Below, piece by piece: positions 53,341 through 62,717 of a DNA stretch of 64,000 nt (position 1 is its first letter; the number at the start of each line of letters is the position of its first letter). The notes below the pieces were generated by a model that made no database searches, was not told the DNA's origin, and was given only the letters and a program-made list of their open reading frames with translations. Made by a program: the position numbers and the translations under genes. Source of the stretch: Ophiostoma sp. CBS 140.51 (lineage: Eukaryota; Ascomycota; Sordariomycetes; Ophiostomatales; Ophiostomataceae); NCBI GenBank assembly GCA_029298735.1, contig JANSLP010000120.1:23341-87340 (forward strand), read 5' to 3'.

Positions 53341-56300
53341 TTACACCTCACTGCCATACAACACCATCTCGCCCGGCGCTGCCGAGCTCACCTCACTGCT
53401 TGTCCATTGGCTCATCACATCGTTGTCGTCGTCGTCGTCTCCAGAGTAAAACTCGCTGGTTTCGCTCTGTGCATCACCAGTCACTACTGATGTGCCCACG
53501 CTTGACCGCCGCAGTGTGCCTGCTTCGCTGTGCTTGTCGTCGTCTTTGTCGTTGTCATCGTCGTCGCAGCAGTCGTCAAAGTCATCAGCACCGGCCCGTT
53601 TGTAGGGGACGATGGCGGCACTGATTTCTTCGCCACGCGGTGTGTTGTACCCAGCGGGTTCGTCGTCGTCACCCTCCGGCATGTCGCGGTCATTCTCCTC
53701 GTCACTCTCCTTCAGAGGAACGTTCTCCTTATCCATCTCAAGGCTACCATAACCCTTGGTAGGGAGACGACCACCCCAGCTGCTCTTGCGGAGACCACCA
53801 GGGCCACCGACATTGGCGCGCACGCTGTTGCTGCGTTTGATGCTACCGCTCGACACGCTGCTGTTGATCTGGCTCAGAGACAGGATTCTCCGAGAGCCGT
53901 TGGCACTACCGTTGGCAGCGACACCGACAGGCGAGTTTGTCGGCAGAGGGTTGCGCTTGGCCGACATGGCCATGTTGAACGCAGACCGCGGCTTGCTCTC
54001 GGCCGGTGCGGCTCTGGTTGCGGCTCTAGGGGTGTTGTCGCCTGTAGGTGGGGCTTCCTTCTTGGACGGCACAACACGCTTGCGGTTCATAGCCTCGCGG
54101 CCCTTGTTCGCCTTTGCCATGAGAAGCACCCGCGAGTGATCCATGACACCCTCCAGAATGCGACGCTCGAGGCCCTCGGCACGCGCTTCCATTTCGTGGA
54201 GCTCCTCGCGGCGAAGGTGAAGAGCAGTCTCCAGAGAAGAGACATCCGCGGTCAACCGGATCTTGTTGCGCTGGAAGGTCTCCTGCTCGGCACGTAGGCT
54301 TGCCACGCTCTCCTTGAGTCTGTGCTCCTCCTCGCGAAGAGCCTCCACGCTGGCCTCAGCTTGCTCCTTCTCAACCTGGCGACGCTCCAGAGCAATGGTA
54401 GTCTCCTGCAGCGTGCGCTCGCGGTCCTCGTGGTCGTCAGCAATCCGCTGTGTCTGTGTCGACATGTACTGTGCGAGGTCGGCAGCCGTGCGCATCACTT
54501 GTTGGTGCACCTTCTCGAGAGTCTCAAGCTGAGAGAGAGTCCGGTCAGCCTTGTCATCGGCAACACGTGAGTGGCCCATGAGCTCGTCGAGCTGGTCGAG
54601 CTTCTCCAACTTCTCCAGCTTGTCAAGTTTGTCGAGCTGGTCAAGACTGTCGAGCTTAGTGTAGGCCTCCTGGGCGACCTGGGTATGCTCTACAATCTTG
54701 TCGATTTTCTCGTGTTGAGAGTCAAAGGCACGTCCAGCGAGCTGAGTCAGATCAACAATCTGGTCAAGCTTCGCCAGCTTCTCAAGACTGACAAGGGCCT
54801 GGCTGGTGGTCTCGGCCTGAGCAACGAGATAGTCCATCTTCTCAAGCTTCTCCAACTTTTCGAGCTGATCAAGTTGGTCCAGCTTTTCGCGCTGCTCACC
54901 AAGAGCCTTGTCGGTATCCTCAGAGTGCTCCACCAGCCGGTCCAGTTTTTTCAGGGCCTGGCCGACTGCAAGCGTGTGGTCTACAAGAGAGTCCATTTTG
55001 TCGAGCTTGGTAAGAGCGTCGGTCGCCCGGTCGGTCTGGCCAACAAGCTTGTCAAGTTTCTCCTGCATTGTCGTGTCATCGTACTTCTCAATCGGCGGCA
55101 GCAGCGGCATTTCTGGCGCTTTGGCCTCGACGAGCTGTTCTTGAATCGTGGTGGTCGACGACTTGGAGTGCTCAAAGTGCTCACTGACGACCAGCAAGAC
55201 ATCCTTGATGGTCTCAAGAATCTTGGGCTGGTACTCGGTGACGTGGCCCTGGACACCCTGAACAGCCTCGATGGCCTGCAGCACATGATCGCGGGTCTGC
55301 TGGTGTTCCGCCTTGCCATCCGAGTGGTTCTCTTCCGCCTTGCTGGCCATATCATCGACGCGTTCGAAGACCGTCTTGGATGCCTCCTCCATCTTTTCCA
55401 GAGACTCGGTGACGGCCGAGCCGAGAGTGTCGATGAGAAGCTTGAGCTCGTCTGCGATGTCTTTGGTGCCAACAACGGCAGCCTCCATGTCCACGTCGCG
55501 GCCCTCGCTTATCCGCATTCGATCGTCGGCAATGGCTTGGAAATCATCAAATTTGGCCACCAGTTCACCAATACGCTCGTCGATCTTGGCCTCCAGGACG
55601 TCGGTAGTCTGCTGGATCCGCTCGTCAGACTCTAGCTTGGCGCCGACGACTCCAGCTCTTGACTCCTCGAACTCGTTCCGCATTGTCTCGTACAGGTCGT
55701 GCAGGTCGGAGCTGTTGCGGCCGATTGTGTCACTAAGAGAATCGAGAATTTTGCCGACCGACTCAATACCAAGAACACCGTCTTCAAGACGGTTCTTGAC
55801 AGTCTCGTTCAGAACCTCAAGGAAGTCCTTCACGTCCTGAACACGCTCGCCGACACCAGCAACCTCAGCCTGGCACTCTTCAGAAGCCTTGACAGCGACA
55901 GCAGAGTCCATCTCAAGTTGGCTCCGCACATCGCGCACAATGACGGCGAGGCTGAGAAGGTCATCCTTGGACGGCAGGCCAGTGCTGTCGTCGGCCTGGG
56001 ACATGCGCTCCACAGCAGACTTGACCTGCAGGCAGGCAAGAGCGATCGCGTCCACATCCGTCTTGGTGACCCTCTCCGGATCGTCGAACTGCTTTTCGTG
56101 GCGCTCCTTCAGCTCATCGAAGCCGTTGGCCACCTGGGCAACAAGAGACTCCACCATATTAACATCCTCGCGTGACGACAGACCGTCCATTTGTGCCTTG
56201 AGGTCGACGAGGCTGTGCTTTGTATCAAGAACAAGTGTCTCGATGGTCTCGATGTGGTCCTTGCGCAAGAACTGGTCGCCGTCAATGAGGTCGTCCAGGC

Positions 56301-59300
56301 GAGCCTTGGTGTTGCGGAGGATGGTCTCGATGGCCTCAACATCCTCGCGAGAGGCGGCGTCAGTGGAGGGGCGGGGAGCAGGGGCCTCCTCGGGATCGGA
56401 AACGGTTGAGGCAGGCGGGACCTCGCGGCTGGCCAGGCCCGTGACGGACTCATGGATGGCATGGAGCTTGGTCTCCATTTCCATAATCTTCTCCTTCCAC
56501 TCGGCGTCACGCTCTGTGGTGAGTGCTGACGACGGGTCCTCGTCGGATGTGGTAGTGATCTCACGGTCGGATGTCTGCTCACTGCGTGCAGCGTCGATGA
56601 CGTCCACCTTGGTGCGCAGCTGGGTAATGAGCATCTCGAGATTCTTAATGTCGTCGTGCCGTAGCATGTCAGCAGGGACAATGGCCGTGTTGCTGGTTTC
56701 GACAGTGGCCACAGCGTTGCTGTTTTGGTCCCGCAGACCGTCAATGTCGGTACGGACGTCGCTGAGACCGGACTTGAGCGCATCAAGAATCTCGTCGTTG
56801 GCCGAAAGGTCAGCAGGCTTGTTGCCGAGTCTGTCAATGCTGATGCGCAGGTCGGAAAGACCCTCCTGAATAGCGTCCAGGACCTCGGAAGTACTGTTGA
56901 CATGGCGGCTGCTGATCTCGCCGCGGAGGAGGTTGACACCCTCCTGAAGCGCCTCAAGGACCTCCCGGTTGTTAGCGGGTGCGGTATTTGATTGGACGGG
57001 AATGGCCGGGACAAGAGACGTGTTGACTGTGTCGCGGAGAGACTCGATCTCCTCCTTGAGCATTTCCTTTGAGCCGTCCGATGCCTTGGAGACAAGGTCG
57101 GAGATCTCATCACGGAAGACATCGAGGGTGCGAATAAGGCCCTCAGAGAAGTCTTGGTGTGTAACTGCAGCGGCGACCTTGTCGACGTAAATCTCGAGGT
57201 CACTGCGCAGCTTCTCAAGGCCATCTCTGGTCGCATCCAATACCTGCTCCGTGTCACGGCCGTTGGCGGCGACATTCTGCTTGGCCTCATCGGAAACGGC
57301 CTTGAACTCCTCGCGCATAAACTGCATGATGTCGTGCAGGCGAGAAACAATCTCGTCACTGTTTTCGTTGGGGCCCATGGAGATCAGGTCGCGGCTTGTC
57401 TGGGGGAAGTCAAAGCCATTGAGGCCCTGCTTAACGGCGTCAACCATGTCCTCCTTGCTGATCTCAGCACCGATAGCAGAGGGGGCAACAGGGAACTCGA
57501 ACTCCTCGAGGCACTCGCGCACGGCGTCAAGAACTTCGTCACGGGACATGCCACTGGAAGGCATCTGTGGCGGCACAAAGTGTGTGAGGCCCTCGACAAC
57601 AGCCTTGAACACTTCTTCACGTGTAGCACCAGCAGGCTGCTCGCTACGCGGGGCGTAGTCGCGGAGGCCCTGCTCCAGGCAGGTCAGAACCTCATCGCGC
57701 TCAAGGCCAATCTGCTGAACCTCGATCTCGGGCTTGTACGTCTCCCAAGCATCCTTGACGGCCTCGATGACGTCTTCACGGCTCAACTCGGGGCGGTTGG
57801 GTTTGTTGGCTTGCGAGTCCTTGAGGGCGGCGCGCATCGAGTTGTAGACCTCCTGGTAGTCAACGGCTGGAACAGCCTCGGCGGCAGCGGCGGCAATAGT
57901 GGCAGCTGATGCAGCAGACTGCCGGCGATGCTCCCGCATGAGGTCATTCATGTGCTGCTTAAGCTCAGAGAGACCATCCTCGACGACCTTGGCCATCTCG
58001 ACTTGCGTGGCAGCAGGTGGCTTGCCTTCGTCCTTAGCGCGCACTTCGACTTCGTCCAGACGACGGCCAATTTCACGGCCCATACCTAGAACCTCACCAC
58101 GAAGTTCCCGAACAAGAGCCTTGACTTCTGCCGTGAGCCCGCCACCCTGGGCAACACTGTCCTTGACCGTCTTGATGATCTTGAGAACATCGTCGCTGAT
58201 CACGTCGGTGATGCCAGTAGTGGGAGCAGAAGAGCGGCGCTGGTCAATGGCAGACGCGCTCGCACTCTGCAGAAGGCGCTCAGCACGCTGGGTCATGGGG
58301 CCCTTGCGGTTGTACTCGATCTCCCGCTGGGAACTGGCGGGCTCATCATCGAAGCTATAGTTGCGAGGCCGACCAGGGCCACCGCCCATATAATTGTTGC
58401 CACCCTGAGAAACAGGAACAACAGACTGCTCCTGGCGCTCCTTGACAATCTGCAAGAGTTCTTCAAGCTTAGCCGCCGAAGCCATGCCGGCAACCTTGTC
58501 GATGACTTCTGAAAGCCTGCCCATGAGCATATCCTGGCCCTCCTTTGTACCCATTTCGCGCACAATACGCTCCAGCATGGAAATGGTGTTGGGACCATCA
58601 GCAGCATACAGGGACGGCGTGCTCATAGACTCGCGGTCGAGTGATGCAGCGAAGCTGTTGGGAGACGGGATCCGAGGAAGAGAGAAAGGACGCACGGATT
58701 TTGAGAGGGGGGACGTCGCTTGAGGCTGGCCATGAGGCTTGTTGTCGATCATAAAGGGGCCACCCGGGTAGGAGTCGCGAGACCGGATGGAAGTAACCTC
58801 GCTCGCGTTGCTGATAATCTCGCGGAGGCTCTTGCGAATGTCCTCGTCTCTGGCGTTGGTCGCCTCTTTGAGGCTAAGCAGGTCGGTTGCATTGTCTCTG
58901 CTTCGCCGGCTGAGGGCCGACATCTCCTTTTGCAGAGACGTGGCGATGCTGGTCAGGCTGAAAATCTGCTTGGACAGATGCTCCATTTGCAGATGCGGCT
59001 GCTTAATCACGGTCATGGCCATGTTGTTGTTGTTGTTGTTGCCACTGCCACTGCTGCTGTTTCCACTGCGGCTCTTAGCACCGCCTGCAGAGCTGTTGGT
59101 TGAGACAATGGAGAGCGCAGGGGCCGGAGCAGGAGTAGGATCAGGCTGTGAAGTTGGCTGCTGCTGCTGCTGCTGCTGCTGCGGTGGTGGCTGCGGCAAC
59201 GACTGTGAAGAAGAAGAAGAGGGGGGCATGGGAAGAGGTGCACCCGGCTCCCGCTCTTTCTGGCTTGGACTGGATGCGGCCATGCTGTGCAAGGCGAGCA

Positions 59301-59931
59301 TGGTAGCGGACTGAGGCGGTGTGTTCTCCCCCAGAATGCTCTGGTGTGGTCGCCGGACGATGGGCCGCACGATAGGCGTCAGGCTAGGACCCGGCCCAGG
59401 GTTGGTGCTGATGGGTTGTTTGTCGTCCGAAAGGAAGGGATCGCTTCGGTTTCTAAGAGGTGTTGACGGCAAGTTGACAAGAGAGGTCTTCTCGGGAGAC
59501 CGTGGGGTAGAGTTGTTGGAGTCGCGGCCGTTGTTGCTGTTTGCGCCGCTGGTCTCGATCATCAAACTGAGGTCGCGAACGGAGTTGGGCTGCAGCGACT
59601 GCATGCGGCGGTGGGATTGTGAACGTGGCGCGGAGCTGGAGGAGGAGCTCGTAGAGATGGAGCTGGTGTGTGAGAGAGATGCGCGTGGTGTGCGTTCGGG
59701 TGAGTGCTCGCCCACGCGTCTAGCAAGAGCGTTGGAGACGAGAGCGCTTTCACGGGCTTTCTCGGTGAGGGCTGCGTGGGCAGACTGGATGGCTGTCGAT
59801 GTGCCCGGCCGCGAGGTACCGACACTAGGCGACTGCGGGTTCAGGGGCAACGGTGGTGGTGCCCGCTCGGGATCGGAACTGTCCCACCTGTTTTTGCGTT
59901 TCTGTGTCAGTCGACGCCAAACACCCGCCAT
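53341..59931 (-). CDS. Giant repeat-containing coiled-coil protein, 2196 residues, function unknown
   Basis: A single 6.6-kb exon from ATG 59931 to TAA 53341. Order of parts: a basic N-terminus (VWRRLTQKRKNRW); a disordered Ser/Pro/Gln/Asn-rich region to about 310, with Q8 and N6 runs; a first coiled coil (about 315-380); more disorder; then repeat array 1 (about 717-1060). Array 1 has at least nine modules with consensus [DE]-x-[VI]-[LV]-[DE]-A-[VLI]-x-x-G-L-x-x-[FLY]. Long coiled coil follows (1100-1600). Repeat array 2 (about 1620-1800) has seven Leu/Lys/Asp-rich modules of the type KLDxLVxHTxxAxxAL. Another coiled coil follows, then a basic Ser-rich region, a KEN box (2068-2070, DKENVP) and an Asp-rich tail. 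No Walker A or B motif is visible, so a chromosome-segregation ATPase label, which similar fungal proteins may carry, is not supported. A structural or scaffold role is inferred. Antisense open frames are shadows. Confidence 0.9.
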   Translation of the reverse strand: MAGVWRRLTQKRKNRWDSSDPERAPPPLPLNPQSPSVGTSRPGTSTAIQSAHAALTEKARESALVSNALARRVGEHSPERTPRASLSHTSSISTSSSSSSAPRSQSHRRMQSLQPNSVRDLSLMIETSGANSNNGRDSNNSTPRSPEKTSLVNLPSTPLRNRSDPFLSDDKQPISTNPGPGPSLTPIVRPIVRRPHQSILGENTPPQSATMLALHSMAASSPSQKEREPGAPLPMPPSSSSSQSLPQPPPQQQQQQQQPTSQPDPTPAPAPALSIVSTNSSAGGAKSRSGNSSSGSGNNNNNNMAMTVIKQPHLQMEHLSKQIFSLTSIATSLQKEMSALSRRSRDNATDLLSLKEATNARDEDIRKSLREIISNASEVTSIRSRDSYPGGPFMIDNKPHGQPQATSPLSKSVRPFSLPRIPSPNSFAASLDRESMSTPSLYAADGPNTISMLERIVREMGTKEGQDMLMGRLSEVIDKVAGMASAAKLEELLQIVKERQEQSVVPVSQGGNNYMGGGPGRPRNYSFDDEPASSQREIEYNRKGPMTQRAERLLQSASASAIDQRRSSAPTTGITDVISDDVLKIIKTVKDSVAQGGGLTAEVKALVRELRGEVLGMGREIGRRLDEVEVRAKDEGKPPAATQVEMAKVVEDGLSELKQHMNDLMREHRRQSAASAATIAAAAAEAVPAVDYQEVYNSMRAALKDSQANKPNRPELSREDVIEAVKDAWETYKPEIEVQQIGLERDEVLTCLEQGLRDYAPRSEQPAGATREEVFKAVVEGLTHFVPPQMPSSGMSRDEVLDAVRECLEEFEFPVAPSAIGAEISKEDMVDAVKQGLNGFDFPQTSRDLISMGPNENSDEIVSRLHDIMQFMREEFKAVSDEAKQNVAANGRDTEQVLDATRDGLEKLRSDLEIYVDKVAAAVTHQDFSEGLIRTLDVFRDEISDLVSKASDGSKEMLKEEIESLRDTVNTSLVPAIPVQSNTAPANNREVLEALQEGVNLLRGEISSRHVNSTSEVLDAIQEGLSDLRISIDRLGNKPADLSANDEILDALKSGLSDVRTDIDGLRDQNSNAVATVETSNTAIVPADMLRHDDIKNLEMLITQLRTKVDVIDAARSEQTSDREITTTSDEDPSSALTTERDAEWKEKIMEMETKLHAIHESVTGLASREVPPASTVSDPEEAPAPRPSTDAASREDVEAIETILRNTKARLDDLIDGDQFLRKDHIETIETLVLDTKHSLVDLKAQMDGLSSREDVNMVESLVAQVANGFDELKERHEKQFDDPERVTKTDVDAIALACLQVKSAVERMSQADDSTGLPSKDDLLSLAVIVRDVRSQLEMDSAVAVKASEECQAEVAGVGERVQDVKDFLEVLNETVKNRLEDGVLGIESVGKILDSLSDTIGRNSSDLHDLYETMRNEFEESRAGVVGAKLESDERIQQTTDVLEAKIDERIGELVAKFDDFQAIADDRMRISEGRDVDMEAAVVGTKDIADELKLLIDTLGSAVTESLEKMEEASKTVFERVDDMASKAEENHSDGKAEHQQTRDHVLQAIEAVQGVQGHVTEYQPKILETIKDVLLVVSEHFEHSKSSTTTIQEQLVEAKAPEMPLLPPIEKYDDTTMQEKLDKLVGQTDRATDALTKLDKMDSLVDHTLAVGQALKKLDRLVEHSEDTDKALGEQREKLDQLDQLEKLEKLEKMDYLVAQAETTSQALVSLEKLAKLDQIVDLTQLAGRAFDSQHEKIDKIVEHTQVAQEAYTKLDSLDQLDKLDKLEKLEKLDQLDELMGHSRVADDKADRTLSQLETLEKVHQQVMRTAADLAQYMSTQTQRIADDHEDRERTLQETTIALERRQVEKEQAEASVEALREEEHRLKESVASLRAEQETFQRNKIRLTADVSSLETALHLRREELHEMEARAEGLERRILEGVMDHSRVLLMAKANKGREAMNRKRVVPSKKEAPPTGDNTPRAATRAAPAESKPRSAFNMAMSAKRNPLPTNSPVGVAANGSANGSRRILSLSQINSSVSSGSIKRSNSVRANVGGPGGLRKSSWGGRLPTKGYGSLEMDKENVPLKESDEENDRDMPEGDDDEPAGYNTPRGEEISAAIVPYKRAGADDFDDCCDDDDNDKDDDKHSEAGTLRRSSVGTSVVTGDAQSETSEFYSGDDDDDNDVMSQWTSSEVSSAAPGEMVLYGSEV

Positions 59932-61517
59932 CGTTGGGGGGACGGGGTAAAGAAAAGGATACGATTGTCATAGATCAATAAAATATGGGGATAACAAAAA
60001 GAGAAAGCCAAAGTGAGGACCAAGCTGTTTGTTTGTGGCAATATGCAAGAGCCACAAAACGAAGCACGCAAGGTAACAGAAGACACTGGCTGAACAGGCA
60101 AGCAAGACACAATAGAGAGAAAAAGGAGGCAAAAGGAAGCAAAAGCGAGGTCAAGAAAGGCAATGGGGGGAAGCAGTCACACGCACATGGGAATGAATGA
60201 ACGGCCATGATCAGACGACGATGAATGCTGGTGTCTTAAGACCCGTTCGGGGTCCCAGAGAGCGACGTCGCGCTCAATGGGAGGCATTGTTGTGGGCGAG
60301 GGGTGAGGCCGCGCTGCTCGTTGAAGAGGGTAGGAGAGTGCGCTGGGTGCAATAGTCAACTGGAATGGAGCGCGTTGCGAAACGGGGGAGGAGATGCGTG
60401 GCGTGAGGGATGAGGAATGCTGGCGATAGTTCTTTGAGGATAAAGACGAAAGAAAGGGTTTTGTGATCAGCGCTCGATGCGATGGTGTACGTCTTCCAGA
60501 ATGTTTTCTCACCACTCAAGGAAAGAAGCTAAATAGCAGCGTAAAGAATGAAGAAAATGAAAATAAGAGCAAGAACACAGAAGTGCTCGGGAAAGGGTGG
60601 TAAAAGAGTGTGGTATGGAAAGGCGAAGCCCAAGGGTTGATGCCTTCTTTGTTGAGATGATGGAGGTTATATCGCGAGGACTATCGCACCTGCCCGAACC
60701 AAACTTTTTGTGTATTCTGCTATCAACTTCCAGAATAACAAACAACGGAAGCCACGGGGGGGAAGAGCGGTGGCGTCTCGTCATTCGGGGAAGGGAAGGA
60801 CGTGCGGGCAGAGCTTGCATGGGCACGGCCAGTGGTTGTGTGGATCAAAACAGGCAAGACGTGGGCGTGCTAGGATAAACAAACGGACCCACCCGGTGCC
60901 GGGGCAACCATGGCCTACACACCAAAGCACAGCTCGAAATAAATGTGGGTCGTATTGCAGGTCAGTCAATTTGTCGACGCACCTCTCTCACACGTCACAC
61001 CCATACAACCCCGAGAGCTCTTTTCTCGCACTTATGTAAATTGGCGGCCGTTTGAACCATGCTTTTGCGCCCAACGTCCATCGAGGACGAGGACGAGGAC
61101 GAGGCAATAACGCACCAAAGCAGATCAAATTTAGCGAGTCGCGTCACTTCAGTTGCTTTCTTTTTTTTCCTCTTATTTATTTGCCCACGCAATCAATTCA
61201 AGGGAGATGTTCTATGGCCGAACTAAATCGGATGAGTACAAAAAAAGACAAAATTAAGAGACAGAAAAACACACATGCCAGGGTTATTTTAACACACAAA
61301 AACGCCATCCATCCCGGACTTCCCTTTCCCCCCCAAAAAGACCATTTGTCCCAAAGAGGCCCTTTTCTATACAGCATGAAACGAGAACCCATGCATCGTC
61401 ACAGCCGTTTTTTATTCCTGTTTCCCATCCGCTCGTCGCTTGCCGCTATCGCTTTTCGACCAATGCTTGCCGCTCGTCGCCATTCGCTAGAGAAATATCC
61501 GATGTCGCTCTCGTTCT
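59932..61517. other. Upstream region of the coiled-coil gene and GGC1 3' end
   Basis: Purine-rich on + to about 60560, fitting a long leader of the coiled-coil gene on -. The remainder is mixed spacer, and 61140-61517 is the 3' untranslated side of GGC1. No gene seen. Confidence 0.55.
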
Positions 61518-62717
61518 TTACCGCTTCAGGGCAATGTCAAAGGCCGGGATGAGGGTCTGCGCCAGCCAGAAGGAGAAGACCAGCTTGGGACCCGTCATCA
61601 GCAGCTTGGGGACAAGACCCTTGAAGAAGGAAGAGAAGCCCTCGTTGCGGGCCATGTTAGTCAGAATGCGGAAACCGCTCTCGGGGTTGTCGAAGTTGCG
61701 GTTCTGAATACGGGTCTTGATAACGTCGAGTGGAGCAGAGACAATCAGCGAGGCAGAGGCACCGGCAATCGAGGCGACAAAGTTCTGGAACCAGGTGGCC
61801 TTGTTGTAGTCCTCGAGCTTGAACAGGAACTCCTTGGCGAAAGCGGAACCACCGAAGAGCTACACAGTAGAAGCGGCACCGTTAGCACAGGCACAGAGTA
61901 TGCATTGGAATGCACGGAAGCGGCGTGGGCCGGGAGGGGAGGAGGGGAGGCGGGGAAAACGTACAGCAAAAGAACCGGGGGCGTTGCGGGCGGCAGTCCA
62001 GCCCCAGCCACGGTACAGACCAAAGCCCTCATCACGGATGATGCGCAGAACACCGCGGCCACGGAAAGCCTCGGGGTTCGTCTGGCGCTTGATCTTGAGG
62101 ACGTCGAGGGGCAGGAGAACAATCTCACCAATGCCAATCAGACTGCCAGCGGTGGAGTGCATAATGGCCTTGCCCGTCTTGGCACCGAAAGCCTTCTCGA
62201 AGTTCTTGCCATAGTGCTCGGCGAGGTAGTCGCGGGCAATGGGCTGGCCACCGTACTTGTATATCCGCTGGAGGACCTTGTAGCCCGCAGCGTAGCCGAG
62301 ACCGGGGAAAAGAGAGACAAACTTGCGGCCGAAGGGAGCGGCGGCCTTGTCCTTGAAGATGACCTTGTTGAGCTGGGCATAGTCGACGATCTAAAGAGAA
62401 GAATCAATTGGTCAGTCTGGATGTCCGGGAAAGGGGTCTAGAGAGCTGTTGTCGTGAAAGTGTCGGTGCTGTCGCATACCTTGCCCTCGTTGCTCATCAG
62501 GCGCTTGGCGATCGTGTCCACCGGGTGGAAGACAGCAAGCTCCGCGATACCAGCCGAACCTATAGATTGCACACCGCTTGTCAGCCAATTGCGTCTTCAT
62601 GCAACTTGCAAACAACAAGGCTTGCCGCTTGTCCGTCGCTATTCGAGGTGCCATACCAGAGCCCAGCAGACGAGCCAGGTTGGACTCCTTCGAGGAGCCG
62701 CCCGCAGTAGGAGACAT
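61518..62717 (-). CDS. GGC1: Mitochondrial GTP/GDP carrier
   Basis: A mitochondrial carrier family protein of 302 residues that exchanges cytosolic GTP for matrix GDP across the inner membrane; in yeast its loss disturbs iron balance and mitochondrial DNA. Exons on the - strand are 62717-62657, 62559-62480, 62390-61965 and 61859-61518; introns are 97, 89 and 105 bp. Three carrier repeats each carry the P-x-[DE]-x-x-[KR] signature: HPVDTIAKR, LPLDVLKIKR and APLDVIKTR. The stretches NLARLLGSGSAGIAELAVF, SLFPGLGYAAGYKVLQRIYK and RQTNPEAFRGRG closely follow yeast Ggc1, which distinguishes it from other carriers. The first two introns lie within the first 47 codons. The product supplies the matrix GTP pool. 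Confidence 0.94.

Noticed and set aside
54571..55635. 354-codon + frame in the coiled-coil gene
   Set aside because: Antisense of the Leu/Lys/Asp repeat region; its Leu/Val-rich repeats only mirror the real protein.
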